This document shows positions 27,227 through 35,403 of a stretch of DNA of 64,000 nt, piece after piece. Location: assembly GCF_017921815.1 (NCBI RefSeq), contig NZ_JAGEMM010000002.1, positions 806,001 to 870,000 on the forward strand, read 5' to 3'. How positions within the stretch are numbered: the first letter of the stretch is position 1; each line of letters opens with the position of its first letter. Origin of the DNA: Microvirga antarctica (GTDB lineage Bacteria; Pseudomonadota; Alphaproteobacteria; Rhizobiales; Beijerinckiaceae). Below the pieces are notes generated by a model. That model saw only the letters and a list, made by a program, of their open reading frames with translations. It was not told where the DNA came from and made no database searches. A program made the position numbers and the translations under genes.

Positions 27227-28876
27227 TCAGTTCGTACGCGTCAGCATCTGGCCGGCCATGGCCCCGGTGGAATGGCCGTTCTCGAAGGCAACTTTTCCGT
27301 TGACGATGACGTGCTCAATGCCCAGCGGGTAGCTGTTGGGCTCGCGCCACGTCGCGGTCTCTCCCACGATCGCCGGGTCGACGATCACCACATCCGCAAA
27401 GTGGTCGGGCTTGAGATAGCCTCGGTCCGTCAGGCTGAAATGGTCGGCGACGAGGCCCGACATCCGCCGAACCGCATCGGCGAGTGGAAACCGGTTTTCG
27501 TCTCGCACAAATTTTCCGAGGACGCGGGGGAATGAGCCATAATGCCGGGGGTGAGGCTGGATCGAATTCCACGGTTCACGCAGGCGGTCGAATTCCGTCG
27601 CGATGGCGTCGGTTCCGAACATCGTCCACGGCGCGGCAAGAAGGCGATGAAACTCGTCCTCGTTGACCTGAATGCATGTGGCGCCGAATTCCTCGCCTTC
27701 GTGGAGCACCAGATCGAAATATAGATCACAAGGCTCCATTCCTTCTTTCTCTGCCGCCTCAGCGATGCTGGCGCCGATATACGTCCGAAAACGGCTGTCG
27801 GTCGGCAACTCCTCGATGTAGATGTCACGCCAGTCGCTGAACCAGACAAACTCTTCGTGAAATCCGTATTTCGGCCGTGCTCGCCTTGCCTCCACGGCTT
27901 CTTTCAGTGCCTGGCGCTTCACTGGATCCTGGAGAAGCAGGCGGATGCCCGGCAGGTTCTCGGTCCACGGGCGTTTCCAGTCGTGAACCTCCGCTGGGAA
28001 AATCGCACGCGGCGCCCACCAGGACCCTTTTGTACGATAGGGCATCATATCGCAGGCAACTTCGACACCGTCGGCACGCGCGCGTTCGATCAGCTCCATC
28101 ATCCGGTCCATGTAACCCCACTGCTTGCGTCCGAAGATACCAAGGTGGGACAGCTGTACGCGAACACCGGTGCGCCGCCCGACCTCGATGGCCTCGGCGA
28201 CGGAATTGAGGACATTGCGGCTGTAGCCGCGCAGATGGGACGTGTAGAAGCCGCCGTACTCGGCAACGACCGAGACCAGCTCGACGATTTCCTCAAGGTC
28301 GGCGACGGTGGAACAGGCATAGTCGAGTCCCGTGCTGAGACCACGCGTGCCGGCCTCCATGGCGTCGCGCACCATGTCCTTCATCTGCTCGATCTCGGCG
28401 CGCGTGGCCGGACGGTCCTGATTGTCGAGGACGGCGCCGCGGATCATGATGTGGCCGAGCTGCGGCACGGCATTCATGGCAAAGCCACGCTTGCGGACGA
28501 CGTCGTAATATTCTTCAGCGGTCGCCCAATCCACGTCGACGCCGGCAGGGTCCAGCAGGTAGCGGTGTCGTGTGTTGTCGAAGAGTGGGAAGGGGCTGTA
28601 GCCGCAATTGCCCATCACCTCGGTGGTGATCCCCTGCGCCAGTTTGCTTTCGCATTGAGGGTTCACGTAAAGCCCCACATCCGAATGGCCGTGGGCGTCG
28701 ATGAAACCCGGAAGCACGAGCTTTCCGGTCGCGTCGAGGACAGCCGCCCCTTCGACTCTGCCAACGTCGCCGACGGCCACGATACGATCACCCGCAATCC
28801 CGATATCGGCCTTCACGGCGGGGCCGCCCGAGCCGTCGACGACGGTTCCGTTCACGATGACAATGTCGATCTTCAT
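27227..28876 (-). CDS. N-acyl-D-amino-acid deacylase (amidohydrolase family)
   Basis: A 549-residue amidohydrolase-superfamily enzyme. The N-terminal metal motif is DAHGHSD in LPGFIDAHGHSD, and GNCGYSPFP and QLSHLGIFG carry further conserved positions of D-aminoacylase/D-glutamate deacylase enzymes. The C-terminus has the typical KPDHFADVVIVDP beta-sandwich segment. GGAG lies 7 bases before the ATG at 28876. It starts 4 bases after the HyuB stop. Removal of N-acyl or N-carbamoyl groups from D-amino acids is the family activity, which suits a pathway in which hydantoin-like rings are opened first. Confidence 0.9.
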   Translation of the reverse strand: MKIDIVIVNGTVVDGSGGPAVKADIGIAGDRIVAVGDVGRVEGAAVLDATGKLVLPGFIDAHGHSDVGLYVNPQCESKLAQGITTEVMGNCGYSPFPLFDNTRHRYLLDPAGVDVDWATAEEYYDVVRKRGFAMNAVPQLGHIMIRGAVLDNQDRPATRAEIEQMKDMVRDAMEAGTRGLSTGLDYACSTVADLEEIVELVSVVAEYGGFYTSHLRGYSRNVLNSVAEAIEVGRRTGVRVQLSHLGIFGRKQWGYMDRMMELIERARADGVEVACDMMPYRTKGSWWAPRAIFPAEVHDWKRPWTENLPGIRLLLQDPVKRQALKEAVEARRARPKYGFHEEFVWFSDWRDIYIEELPTDSRFRTYIGASIAEAAEKEGMEPCDLYFDLVLHEGEEFGATCIQVNEDEFHRLLAAPWTMFGTDAIATEFDRLREPWNSIQPHPRHYGSFPRVLGKFVRDENRFPLADAVRRMSGLVADHFSLTDRGYLKPDHFADVVIVDPAIVGETATWREPNSYPLGIEHVIVNGKVAFENGHSTGAMAGQMLTRTN

Positions 28877-28880
28877 CTCG

Positions 28881-30569
28881 TCACTCCGTGGGTTGCGTGC
28901 TGCGGCGGGCATCACCGGCGGCGTCGAAACTTACCGCGTAATCCGTCAGGGCGTCGCCGATCGTCACGTACCCGTCATCGACATCGCGCGCGACGTCGGC
29001 AAGAGGCCGTGCGCGCGGGTCCCCGAAGCCGCCGCCGCCCGGCAGGCGCATGCGGTAAACGTCGCCCGGTTGAAGTGTGCGCGGCACCGCGTCCACCGCC
29101 TCATCATTGACTGAATAACTGCCGGCAAGTCCTGCTTTCCCACCCATCAGGCCGGGAGGGGGAAACCTGACTTTGTCCGGGCGCAGGGAAGCGACGATGG
29201 CGGTCTGTCCCAACACTTCGAGGGCAATCTCCTGTCCAAGACCGCCGCGAAACGTGCCAGGCCCGCCGCTATCGGCGACGAGGCGCTTGTGATGGACGAG
29301 GATGGGCGCTTGGTACTCGACAATTTCGACTGGCGTGACCGTTCCGTTATACGGAAATGCGACGGTGGGGAGCCCGTCGGTGCGCGGTGTCGCGCCTTTT
29401 CCGCCATTCGGCAGGATGTGGACGTTGAACACTGAACCGTCGTCGGAATTCGTGCCGTGAAGTGTCATTGCCCAAAAGGAGCCGCTACCGGCTTGAACGA
29501 GATCGGGAATGGCGTGCGAAAGGGCGCCGTAGATGGCGACGTGAATATGAAAGCTGCTCTTGGACCGCGACTTGACCGAACTCGGAATGGTGGTGTTGAA
29601 CACCGACCCGACCGGCGCCGAGATGCTGATCGGGCGAAACAGGCCTTCATTGTTGGGGATGTTGGGAACGAGCGAGCATTTGAGGGGGTAGTATGTATCG
29701 GCGAAGGTGATGTTGGTGGTGCAGTTGATAGAAGCATCGGTGAATTGCGGTGACGACCCGGTATAGTCCACGTGTACCTGATCGCCCTTCTTGCTGACCG
29801 CGACTTCAATGCGGAGAGGGGTCTTGTAGCCATCCGCATCCAGCCCGTAGCGGAACTCACCTTCCGGCATCCCAGCGATCGCGGCGCGCATGGCCGCCTC
29901 CGATCTGTCGAGGATCTCGTCGGCGAGGTTTTGAAACCCCTGTCCGCCCCCATAATCCGCGAAGAAGTCGACGAGCCTTGCCGCCCCGAGCTGCTCGGCG
30001 CCGATCATGGCCTTGATGTCGCCGATCACCATGTCCGGCACGCGGACATTGGCGCCGATCAGACGCATGAGCTGATCGTTCTCAACGCCGCCGATGATGA
30101 TCTTGCTCGGCGGGATGCGAAATCCTTCCTCGTAGAGATCGCGGGCGTCGAAGAAATCCAAGCGGCCGCCGATGTCGGCGACGTGGGCGACCGCCCCCAC
30201 GAAGGCTACGACAGTCCCGTCCGAAAACACCGGCATCACGATGCTCACGTCGGGAAGGTGTCCCGACCCGAGCCAGGGATCGTTGGTGATCAGCACGTCG
30301 CCGGGTTTCAGTGTCTCCGGCGGATACGCCTTCAGCAGGTGTTTCGTCGTCGCCGGCAAGGTGACCGTGAAAGCCGGGGAGGAGAGCTGCGACTGCGCGA
30401 TCGAGCGGCCGTGCCGGTCGAGCATGATCACCGCGAAATCACGGCTCTCGCCGACGATTGTCGAGAACGACGTGCGCACGAGCGCGATGTCGACTTCGTC
30501 CATAATCGAGATCAGGCGGCCCCATTGAACCTCCAGCGAGACGGCATCAAGCCCGTTCTGTTTCAACAT
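28881..30569 (-). CDS. hyuB: Hydantoinase/oxoprolinase subunit B, second operon copy 1
   Basis: A 562-residue HyuB protein. Motifs: SIMDEVDIALVRTSFSTIVG at the N-terminus, NDPWLGSGHLPDV, the central SINCTTNITF, and LPGGGGFGDP at the C-terminus. AAGGAGG stands before the ATG at 30569. Its start lies within the end of the HyuA gene (about 23 bases overlap), so this is the copy most directly coupled to HyuA. The NDPW-type motif is shared with the two other HyuB genes of this operon and not with the one at 12410. Confidence 0.92.
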   Translation of the reverse strand: MLKQNGLDAVSLEVQWGRLISIMDEVDIALVRTSFSTIVGESRDFAVIMLDRHGRSIAQSQLSSPAFTVTLPATTKHLLKAYPPETLKPGDVLITNDPWLGSGHLPDVSIVMPVFSDGTVVAFVGAVAHVADIGGRLDFFDARDLYEEGFRIPPSKIIIGGVENDQLMRLIGANVRVPDMVIGDIKAMIGAEQLGAARLVDFFADYGGGQGFQNLADEILDRSEAAMRAAIAGMPEGEFRYGLDADGYKTPLRIEVAVSKKGDQVHVDYTGSSPQFTDASINCTTNITFADTYYPLKCSLVPNIPNNEGLFRPISISAPVGSVFNTTIPSSVKSRSKSSFHIHVAIYGALSHAIPDLVQAGSGSFWAMTLHGTNSDDGSVFNVHILPNGGKGATPRTDGLPTVAFPYNGTVTPVEIVEYQAPILVHHKRLVADSGGPGTFRGGLGQEIALEVLGQTAIVASLRPDKVRFPPPGLMGGKAGLAGSYSVNDEAVDAVPRTLQPGDVYRMRLPGGGGFGDPRARPLADVARDVDDGYVTIGDALTDYAVSFDAAGDARRSTQPTE

Positions 30570-32694
30570 TGCGCGCCTCCTTGGATTCTGCGATGGGGGC
30601 CTCGTCGAGATCGATGAACAGGTTCCCGAAGGCGTCGATGCGCAGGCCAGCGGAGGGGCCCGCCACCACCGTGCATTCCCGTTCTTCGACGATTGCAGGT
30701 CCGCGCAAAAGCATTCCAGGACGGAGGGCATAGCGATCGTAGACAGGAGTCTCCACGAAGCGTCCGAGCTCTCCGAAATAGGCAGGTCGGGTTCCCTTTT
30801 GGGCGACGTCGGCGGTCTCTGTCGCCTCAGGGAGGCGTTTCATCGGGATTTCGGGGGCCGCTGCTCCCACGGTCGTCCGGCACGTCACCAGTTCGAGCGG
30901 GAGGTTCTCATGCGCGTGCCCATACTTCTCGCGATGGGTCGCATAGAAGATTTCCGCGATGCGATCGATCTGTCCATCTGCGATGACGTCGGCTGGAACG
31001 GTGACCGTCACTTCATGGCCCTGTCCCTTGTGGCGGAGATCCATCTGGTGTTTGACGACGACGCCCGGGGCATCTCGTGCGACGCCCGCACCTTCCAGAA
31101 CCTGCAAACCTTCCTCTGCCATGGCGTCGAAGACGCGCCTGACCTCTTCCCAAGGAAGCCGGTCGAGGCGGCCAAGAAGCGAGCGTGCGTAGTCGAACGA
31201 GACAGCGGCCGTCACGAGGCCCGCAGCCGAGGTTGCGCCTGCGCCTGCCGGGACGATGACGCCGCGCATGTGCAGCAGTCGCGCCAGCTCATAGGCATGG
31301 GCTGGTCCGGCGCCGCCAAACGCGAACAGGAAGAACTTGCGCGGATCCTCACCGCGTTCGGCAATGTGGACTTTCGTGGCCGCCAGCATGTTCTGCGTGA
31401 CCACCTCATAGATTCCGCGTGCGCATTGCTCTGCCGACAGGCCCAAAACGCCACCGAGCTGGGTCTCCAACGCCTTTCGGGCGGCCTCAACATCCAGCGA
31501 CATGGCGCCGCCGAGGAAGAAGTTGGGGTCGTAATAGCCGAGGACCAGATTGGCGTCCGTGACCGTCGGAAGGGAGCCGCCGCGACCGTAGCAGGCTGGC
31601 CCGGGGTCGGCGCCGGCGCTGAGCGGCCCAACCTTCAGGAGGCCGAGCTGATCCACATGCGCGATACTTCCGCCCCCCGCGCCGATCTCGATCAACTCGA
31701 CCATGGGGACCTTGACCGGAAGGCCGCTGCCCTTTTTGAAGCGAGCGACCCGACCGACCTCGAACACGTTGGATTTCGCCGCCTCATAGTTCTTGACGAG
31801 GGCGATCTTGGCGGTGGTCCCGCCCATGTCGAATGTGACGAGACTTCCGATCCCCATCTGGCGACCGTAGTGGATGCCGGCAAGGACGCCGGCTGTCGGC
31901 CCGGATTCCAGCATCCGGATCGGAAAGTCCTTGGCGGTTTGCCCGCCGGCAATCCCGCCCGACGAAATCATCAGGTAGAGGTTGCGCGGATAGCCCATCT
32001 CGCGCAGGCGCCGCTGGATTGTGTCGATATAGGCGCGGGTGATGGGCTGGACATAGGCGTTGGCCGTCGTCGTGCTCATGCGCTCGTATTCGCGGATCTC
32101 GGGCGCTACAGCACTCGATATGCTGACGGTAAGGTCCGGAAGTTCCTCCGCGATGATCTCGGCCGCACGCAGCTCGTGGGCCGCGTTACGGAAAGCATGA
32201 AGGAACACGATTGCGAGCGCCTGGGCGCCATCCTCACGAAGTTGCTGCGCGACTGCTCTGACGCCGTCCTCGTCGAGCGCCGTCAGCACCTTGCCGTCCT
32301 TGTCCAGGCGCTCGGTGACCTCATATCGCCGGCTCCTCGGGACCAGCAGTTCGGGCTTCTGGAGAAACAGGTCGTAGATGTCGTAGCGGACCTCGGTCCC
32401 CATCTCGAGAACGTCGCGGAACCCTTGCGTCGTGAGGAGGGCGGTGCGCGCGCCCTTTCGCTCGATCAGGGCGTTTGTGATCAATGTCGTGGCGTGAATG
32501 GCGATATCCACATCATCGCCGCCGACACCCGCGCGATCGAGAAGCGGTAACAAGCCGTCCATGACGCCTCGGGACGGATCATCCGGTGTCGTCAGACATT
32601 TGTTCAGGAACGTGGTGCCGGTTTCCTGGTCCACCAGCATGAAGTCCGTGAACGTTCCTCCGACGTCGAAACCGAGGCGATAGCGGGACGCCAT
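30547..32694 (-). CDS. hyuA: Hydantoinase/oxoprolinase subunit A, second operon
   Basis: A 715-residue HyuA protein with FDVGGTFTDFMLVD near the N-terminus, FDMGGTTAKIAL in the centre and FGGAGPAHAYELARLL in the C-terminal domain. GGAG lies 8 bases before the ATG at 32694; an ATG 9 bases further up is possible. It is the only HyuA for three HyuB genes in this operon, with one HyuB downstream (overlapping) and two upstream. It is expected to provide ATP-dependent activation of a cyclic amide. Confidence 0.93.
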   Translation of the reverse strand: MASRYRLGFDVGGTFTDFMLVDQETGTTFLNKCLTTPDDPSRGVMDGLLPLLDRAGVGGDDVDIAIHATTLITNALIERKGARTALLTTQGFRDVLEMGTEVRYDIYDLFLQKPELLVPRSRRYEVTERLDKDGKVLTALDEDGVRAVAQQLREDGAQALAIVFLHAFRNAAHELRAAEIIAEELPDLTVSISSAVAPEIREYERMSTTTANAYVQPITRAYIDTIQRRLREMGYPRNLYLMISSGGIAGGQTAKDFPIRMLESGPTAGVLAGIHYGRQMGIGSLVTFDMGGTTAKIALVKNYEAAKSNVFEVGRVARFKKGSGLPVKVPMVELIEIGAGGGSIAHVDQLGLLKVGPLSAGADPGPACYGRGGSLPTVTDANLVLGYYDPNFFLGGAMSLDVEAARKALETQLGGVLGLSAEQCARGIYEVVTQNMLAATKVHIAERGEDPRKFFLFAFGGAGPAHAYELARLLHMRGVIVPAGAGATSAAGLVTAAVSFDYARSLLGRLDRLPWEEVRRVFDAMAEEGLQVLEGAGVARDAPGVVVKHQMDLRHKGQGHEVTVTVPADVIADGQIDRIAEIFYATHREKYGHAHENLPLELVTCRTTVGAAAPEIPMKRLPEATETADVAQKGTRPAYFGELGRFVETPVYDRYALRPGMLLRGPAIVEERECTVVAGPSAGLRIDAFGNLFIDLDEAPIAESKEARNVETERA

Positions 32695-32699
32695 TGTTC

Positions 32700-34346
32700 T
32701 CACTCCACTTGCAATTGGTAAAGCTGACGGCTGGCCTCTGACGAGACATAGCCACTTTCAAGATCTGCCTTCAGCCGCTCACCGGCACGGGCTGATGGTT
32801 GGCCAAACCCACCCCCGCCTGGAAGCCGGAGTTCCAACACGTCGCCGGATTGAAGGGTTGTCGGCTCCGGCGGTGTCGGTTTGCCGTTGACGAGAATTTC
32901 GCCGGCGCGGCCCGGCAGGCCGCCAAGGAGCCCGGCAGGAGGATGGCGCAACTTGTCCGGCCGGACGAAAACCGTGAGTGGATTTGGGCCGATTGGCTCG
33001 AAGGTGATGCGCTGACCGAGGCCGCCGCGGTATTGTCCGGCGCCGCCGCTATCGGCAATCAGTTCCCGGCAACCGATCAGGACAGGCGCCGCGTTCTCGA
33101 AAATCTCGACCGGCGTGATCATGCCGTTATAGGGAAAAGCAATCGTCGCCAGCCCGTCCATTGCGGTAACCGCCCCCTTGCCGCCATTGGGCAGCATATG
33201 GGCGCGATAGAGTTCCCCGTCGGTGCCGGTGCCTGATGCCACCAGAGTCCAGAACGAACCGCTCGCGGCCTGAACCCGTTGGCCAAGGATTGGCGCGAGT
33301 GCCTCGTAGAGCACGGCGTGGATGTGAAAGCTGCTCTTCGAGCGAGCCCGAACTGCGCGCGGAAAGTTGACGTTGAAAATGCTTCCTTTAGGCGCCTTCA
33401 CGGTCAAGAACCGGCTCAGCCCCTCATTGTTCGGCACACCCGGCAGAAGGCTGCACTTGAACGGATAATAGGTGTCCGAAAACGTCGTATTCATCACGCA
33501 GTTGATGGACGAGTCGTGCTGCTCGTCTGACGAACCCTCGAAGTCGACCGTGACCCGACCGTCCGCGATCGTCGCGGTCACGGCGATGTGGATCGGATGG
33601 CGATGGCCGTCTGCGTCCATCTCCGCATGATAGACCCCGTCCGGCAGTGAGCGGATCGCCTCGTCCATGGCGGTTTCGGAGCGCGCCAGAATTACGTCCG
33701 CGAGGCTGTCCAGAACATCCATGTCGTAATCCGCGAGGAATTCGAGGAGTCGACGTGCGCCCAGAGCTTCGGCACCGACGAGGGCGCGAATGTCGCCGAT
33801 GACAAGGCGCGGAACGCGCACATTGGCAGCCAGAATGTCGAACAACACCTCGACGGGCTCCCCGTCGCGCATGAGGAAGGTTGGCGGAATGCGCAGGCCT
33901 TCCTCAAAGAGCTCCTTGTCGTCAAGATAGTCGCTGCGTCCGCCGATATCGGAGATATGCGCCACGCAGCCGATGAAGCCTGCCACCTTCCCGCGATGGA
34001 AGACCGGGGTGATGATTGTCATGTCGGGGAGATGGCCGGAGCCGAGCCACGGATCGTTCGTGATCAGCACATCACCGGGACGAAGGGTCTCGACAGGGCA
34101 GGCGCGCAGCAGGTGTTTTGCGGTCATCGGCAGAGTGACCGTGAAGGCGGGCGTCGAGAGTTGTGATTGTGCGAGCGAGCGGCCCTGACTGTCCAACATC
34201 ACGACGCCAAAGTCCCGGCTTTCTCCCACGATGGTGGAAAATGATGTCCGGGCGACAGCGGCGTCGACCTCGTCCATGATCGTCACGAGCCGCGTCCAAC
34301 GGATCTCGAGGTCGATGGCATCGAGGTTCTGGGCCAGGCGCGCCAT
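32700..34346 (-). CDS. hyuB: Hydantoinase/oxoprolinase subunit B, second operon copy 2
   Basis: A 548-residue HyuB protein with TIMDEVDAAVARTSFSTIVG, NDPWLGSGHLPDMTI, SINCVMNTTFSDTYYP and LPGGGGFGQP. It is separated from HyuA by 5 bases and from the M19 gene by 2. It is clearly homologous to copies 1 and 3 over the full length but differs throughout, so it is not a recent duplication. It may form an alternative complex with the same HyuA. Confidence 0.92.
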   Translation of the reverse strand: MARLAQNLDAIDLEIRWTRLVTIMDEVDAAVARTSFSTIVGESRDFGVVMLDSQGRSLAQSQLSTPAFTVTLPMTAKHLLRACPVETLRPGDVLITNDPWLGSGHLPDMTIITPVFHRGKVAGFIGCVAHISDIGGRSDYLDDKELFEEGLRIPPTFLMRDGEPVEVLFDILAANVRVPRLVIGDIRALVGAEALGARRLLEFLADYDMDVLDSLADVILARSETAMDEAIRSLPDGVYHAEMDADGHRHPIHIAVTATIADGRVTVDFEGSSDEQHDSSINCVMNTTFSDTYYPFKCSLLPGVPNNEGLSRFLTVKAPKGSIFNVNFPRAVRARSKSSFHIHAVLYEALAPILGQRVQAASGSFWTLVASGTGTDGELYRAHMLPNGGKGAVTAMDGLATIAFPYNGMITPVEIFENAAPVLIGCRELIADSGGAGQYRGGLGQRITFEPIGPNPLTVFVRPDKLRHPPAGLLGGLPGRAGEILVNGKPTPPEPTTLQSGDVLELRLPGGGGFGQPSARAGERLKADLESGYVSSEASRQLYQLQVE

Positions 34347-34348
34347 CC

Positions 34349-35401
34349 TCAGCTTCCCCAGACCTGGGCGTAGACGCGCAGCAGATTACCGCCGAGAATC
34401 TTTTCGATATCCTGCCCGGAGAATCCTCTGCGGGACATGGCTTCCGTGACCTCGATCAGCTGGCCGTAATCATCAAACCCTTCGACGTAGCGCCTGCGAG
34501 AACGCGGGCTGTCCTCGACGAACTGCGCGTAGCGATTGGCCGTGCCCGCGTTGCGATTCCTGATCAGATCCCCGTCCGGATACGTGCCGTGACTCATATC
34601 GGTGCCGACACCCACGTGATCGATACCGACCAGGTCAACGACGTAGGACACCGCGTCGAGGTAGTCGTCGAGGCGTGGTCGATCCGTTGCATCCGGCTTG
34701 AAATTCAGCGGGCCCCAGTTCGTGACGCCGATCACACCGCCGGTCTGGGCGCACAGGCGGATCTGCTCGTCGGTGATATTGCGGCGACTGTCGACAAGCG
34801 CGCGCGGATTCGAATGTGAGAAGACAACCGGATGCTTGGTCTGCGCCAGGATCTCAAGGCTCGACCGCTCCCCCACATGGGTGAGGTCGATGAGCACACC
34901 GAGGCGATTGCAGGCCTCCACAAAACGCTCGCCCATCCGGCTTAGCCCGGCATTTGCCGGCTCCATCAGACCATCCGCGAGAGTCGAGCGGCTGTTATAG
35001 GCCGGTATCGCGACGCGCAGGCCAAGTCGGTGGAACATCTCGAGCCGATTCAGGTTCTGGCCGAGAAAATCGCCCCCTTGGGATCCGATGACGATGCTCG
35101 CTTGCCCGGCGGCCTTCGCGTCCGTGATATCGGCGGCCGTCAAGGCGATCCTGATGTCATTCGGATAGGTCCGGGCCACGCGCCACCACTCGGCGATAGC
35201 GTCAAACGCGTTTTCTGCCCCGTCATGGGGACGAAACGCGGTGATCACATATGCGGTGACGCCGCAATCCTTAAGTCGTGAAAAATCCGCGTCGGGCCAG
35301 ATCTGAACGCACCCGTCAATAAAAACAAAAGGGTGTTTCAGATCGCGGTGCCAGCCCTTCTCAAGGGGGTGGCGGCCAACGGCGTCGAGGGTTTCTGGCA
35401 T
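34349..35401 (-). CDS. M19 (renal dipeptidase) family protein with altered metal site
   Basis: A 350-residue protein. The central and C-terminal M19 motifs are kept: LGVLIDLTHVGERSS, VVFSHSNPRALVDSRRN and IGVTNWG, including two metal-type His residues. The N-terminal HxD motif (normally DGHNDLP) is replaced by DGCVQIWPDADF, and the bridging Glu position reads SQGGDF where EGG is usual. One metal site is therefore probably lost or rebuilt. M19 enzymes cleave dipeptides, including those with a C-terminal D residue. It is embedded between two HyuB genes with gaps of 2 bases. Dipeptidase activity should be treated as unproven. Confidence 0.83.
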   Translation of the reverse strand: MPETLDAVGRHPLEKGWHRDLKHPFVFIDGCVQIWPDADFSRLKDCGVTAYVITAFRPHDGAENAFDAIAEWWRVARTYPNDIRIALTAADITDAKAAGQASIVIGSQGGDFLGQNLNRLEMFHRLGLRVAIPAYNSRSTLADGLMEPANAGLSRMGERFVEACNRLGVLIDLTHVGERSSLEILAQTKHPVVFSHSNPRALVDSRRNITDEQIRLCAQTGGVIGVTNWGPLNFKPDATDRPRLDDYLDAVSYVVDLVGIDHVGVGTDMSHGTYPDGDLIRNRNAGTANRYAQFVEDSPRSRRRYVEGFDDYGQLIEVTEAMSRRGFSGQDIEKILGGNLLRVYAQVWGS

Positions 35402-35403
35402 GC

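Noticed and set aside
27857..29110. A 417-codon open frame antisense to the D-aminoacylase
   Set aside because: It crosses a gene boundary of the other strand and has no domain features.
30799..32550. A 583-codon open frame antisense to the second HyuA gene
   Set aside because: It is a GC-rich shadow of a gene with clear HyuA motifs; it has no recognisable domain of its own.
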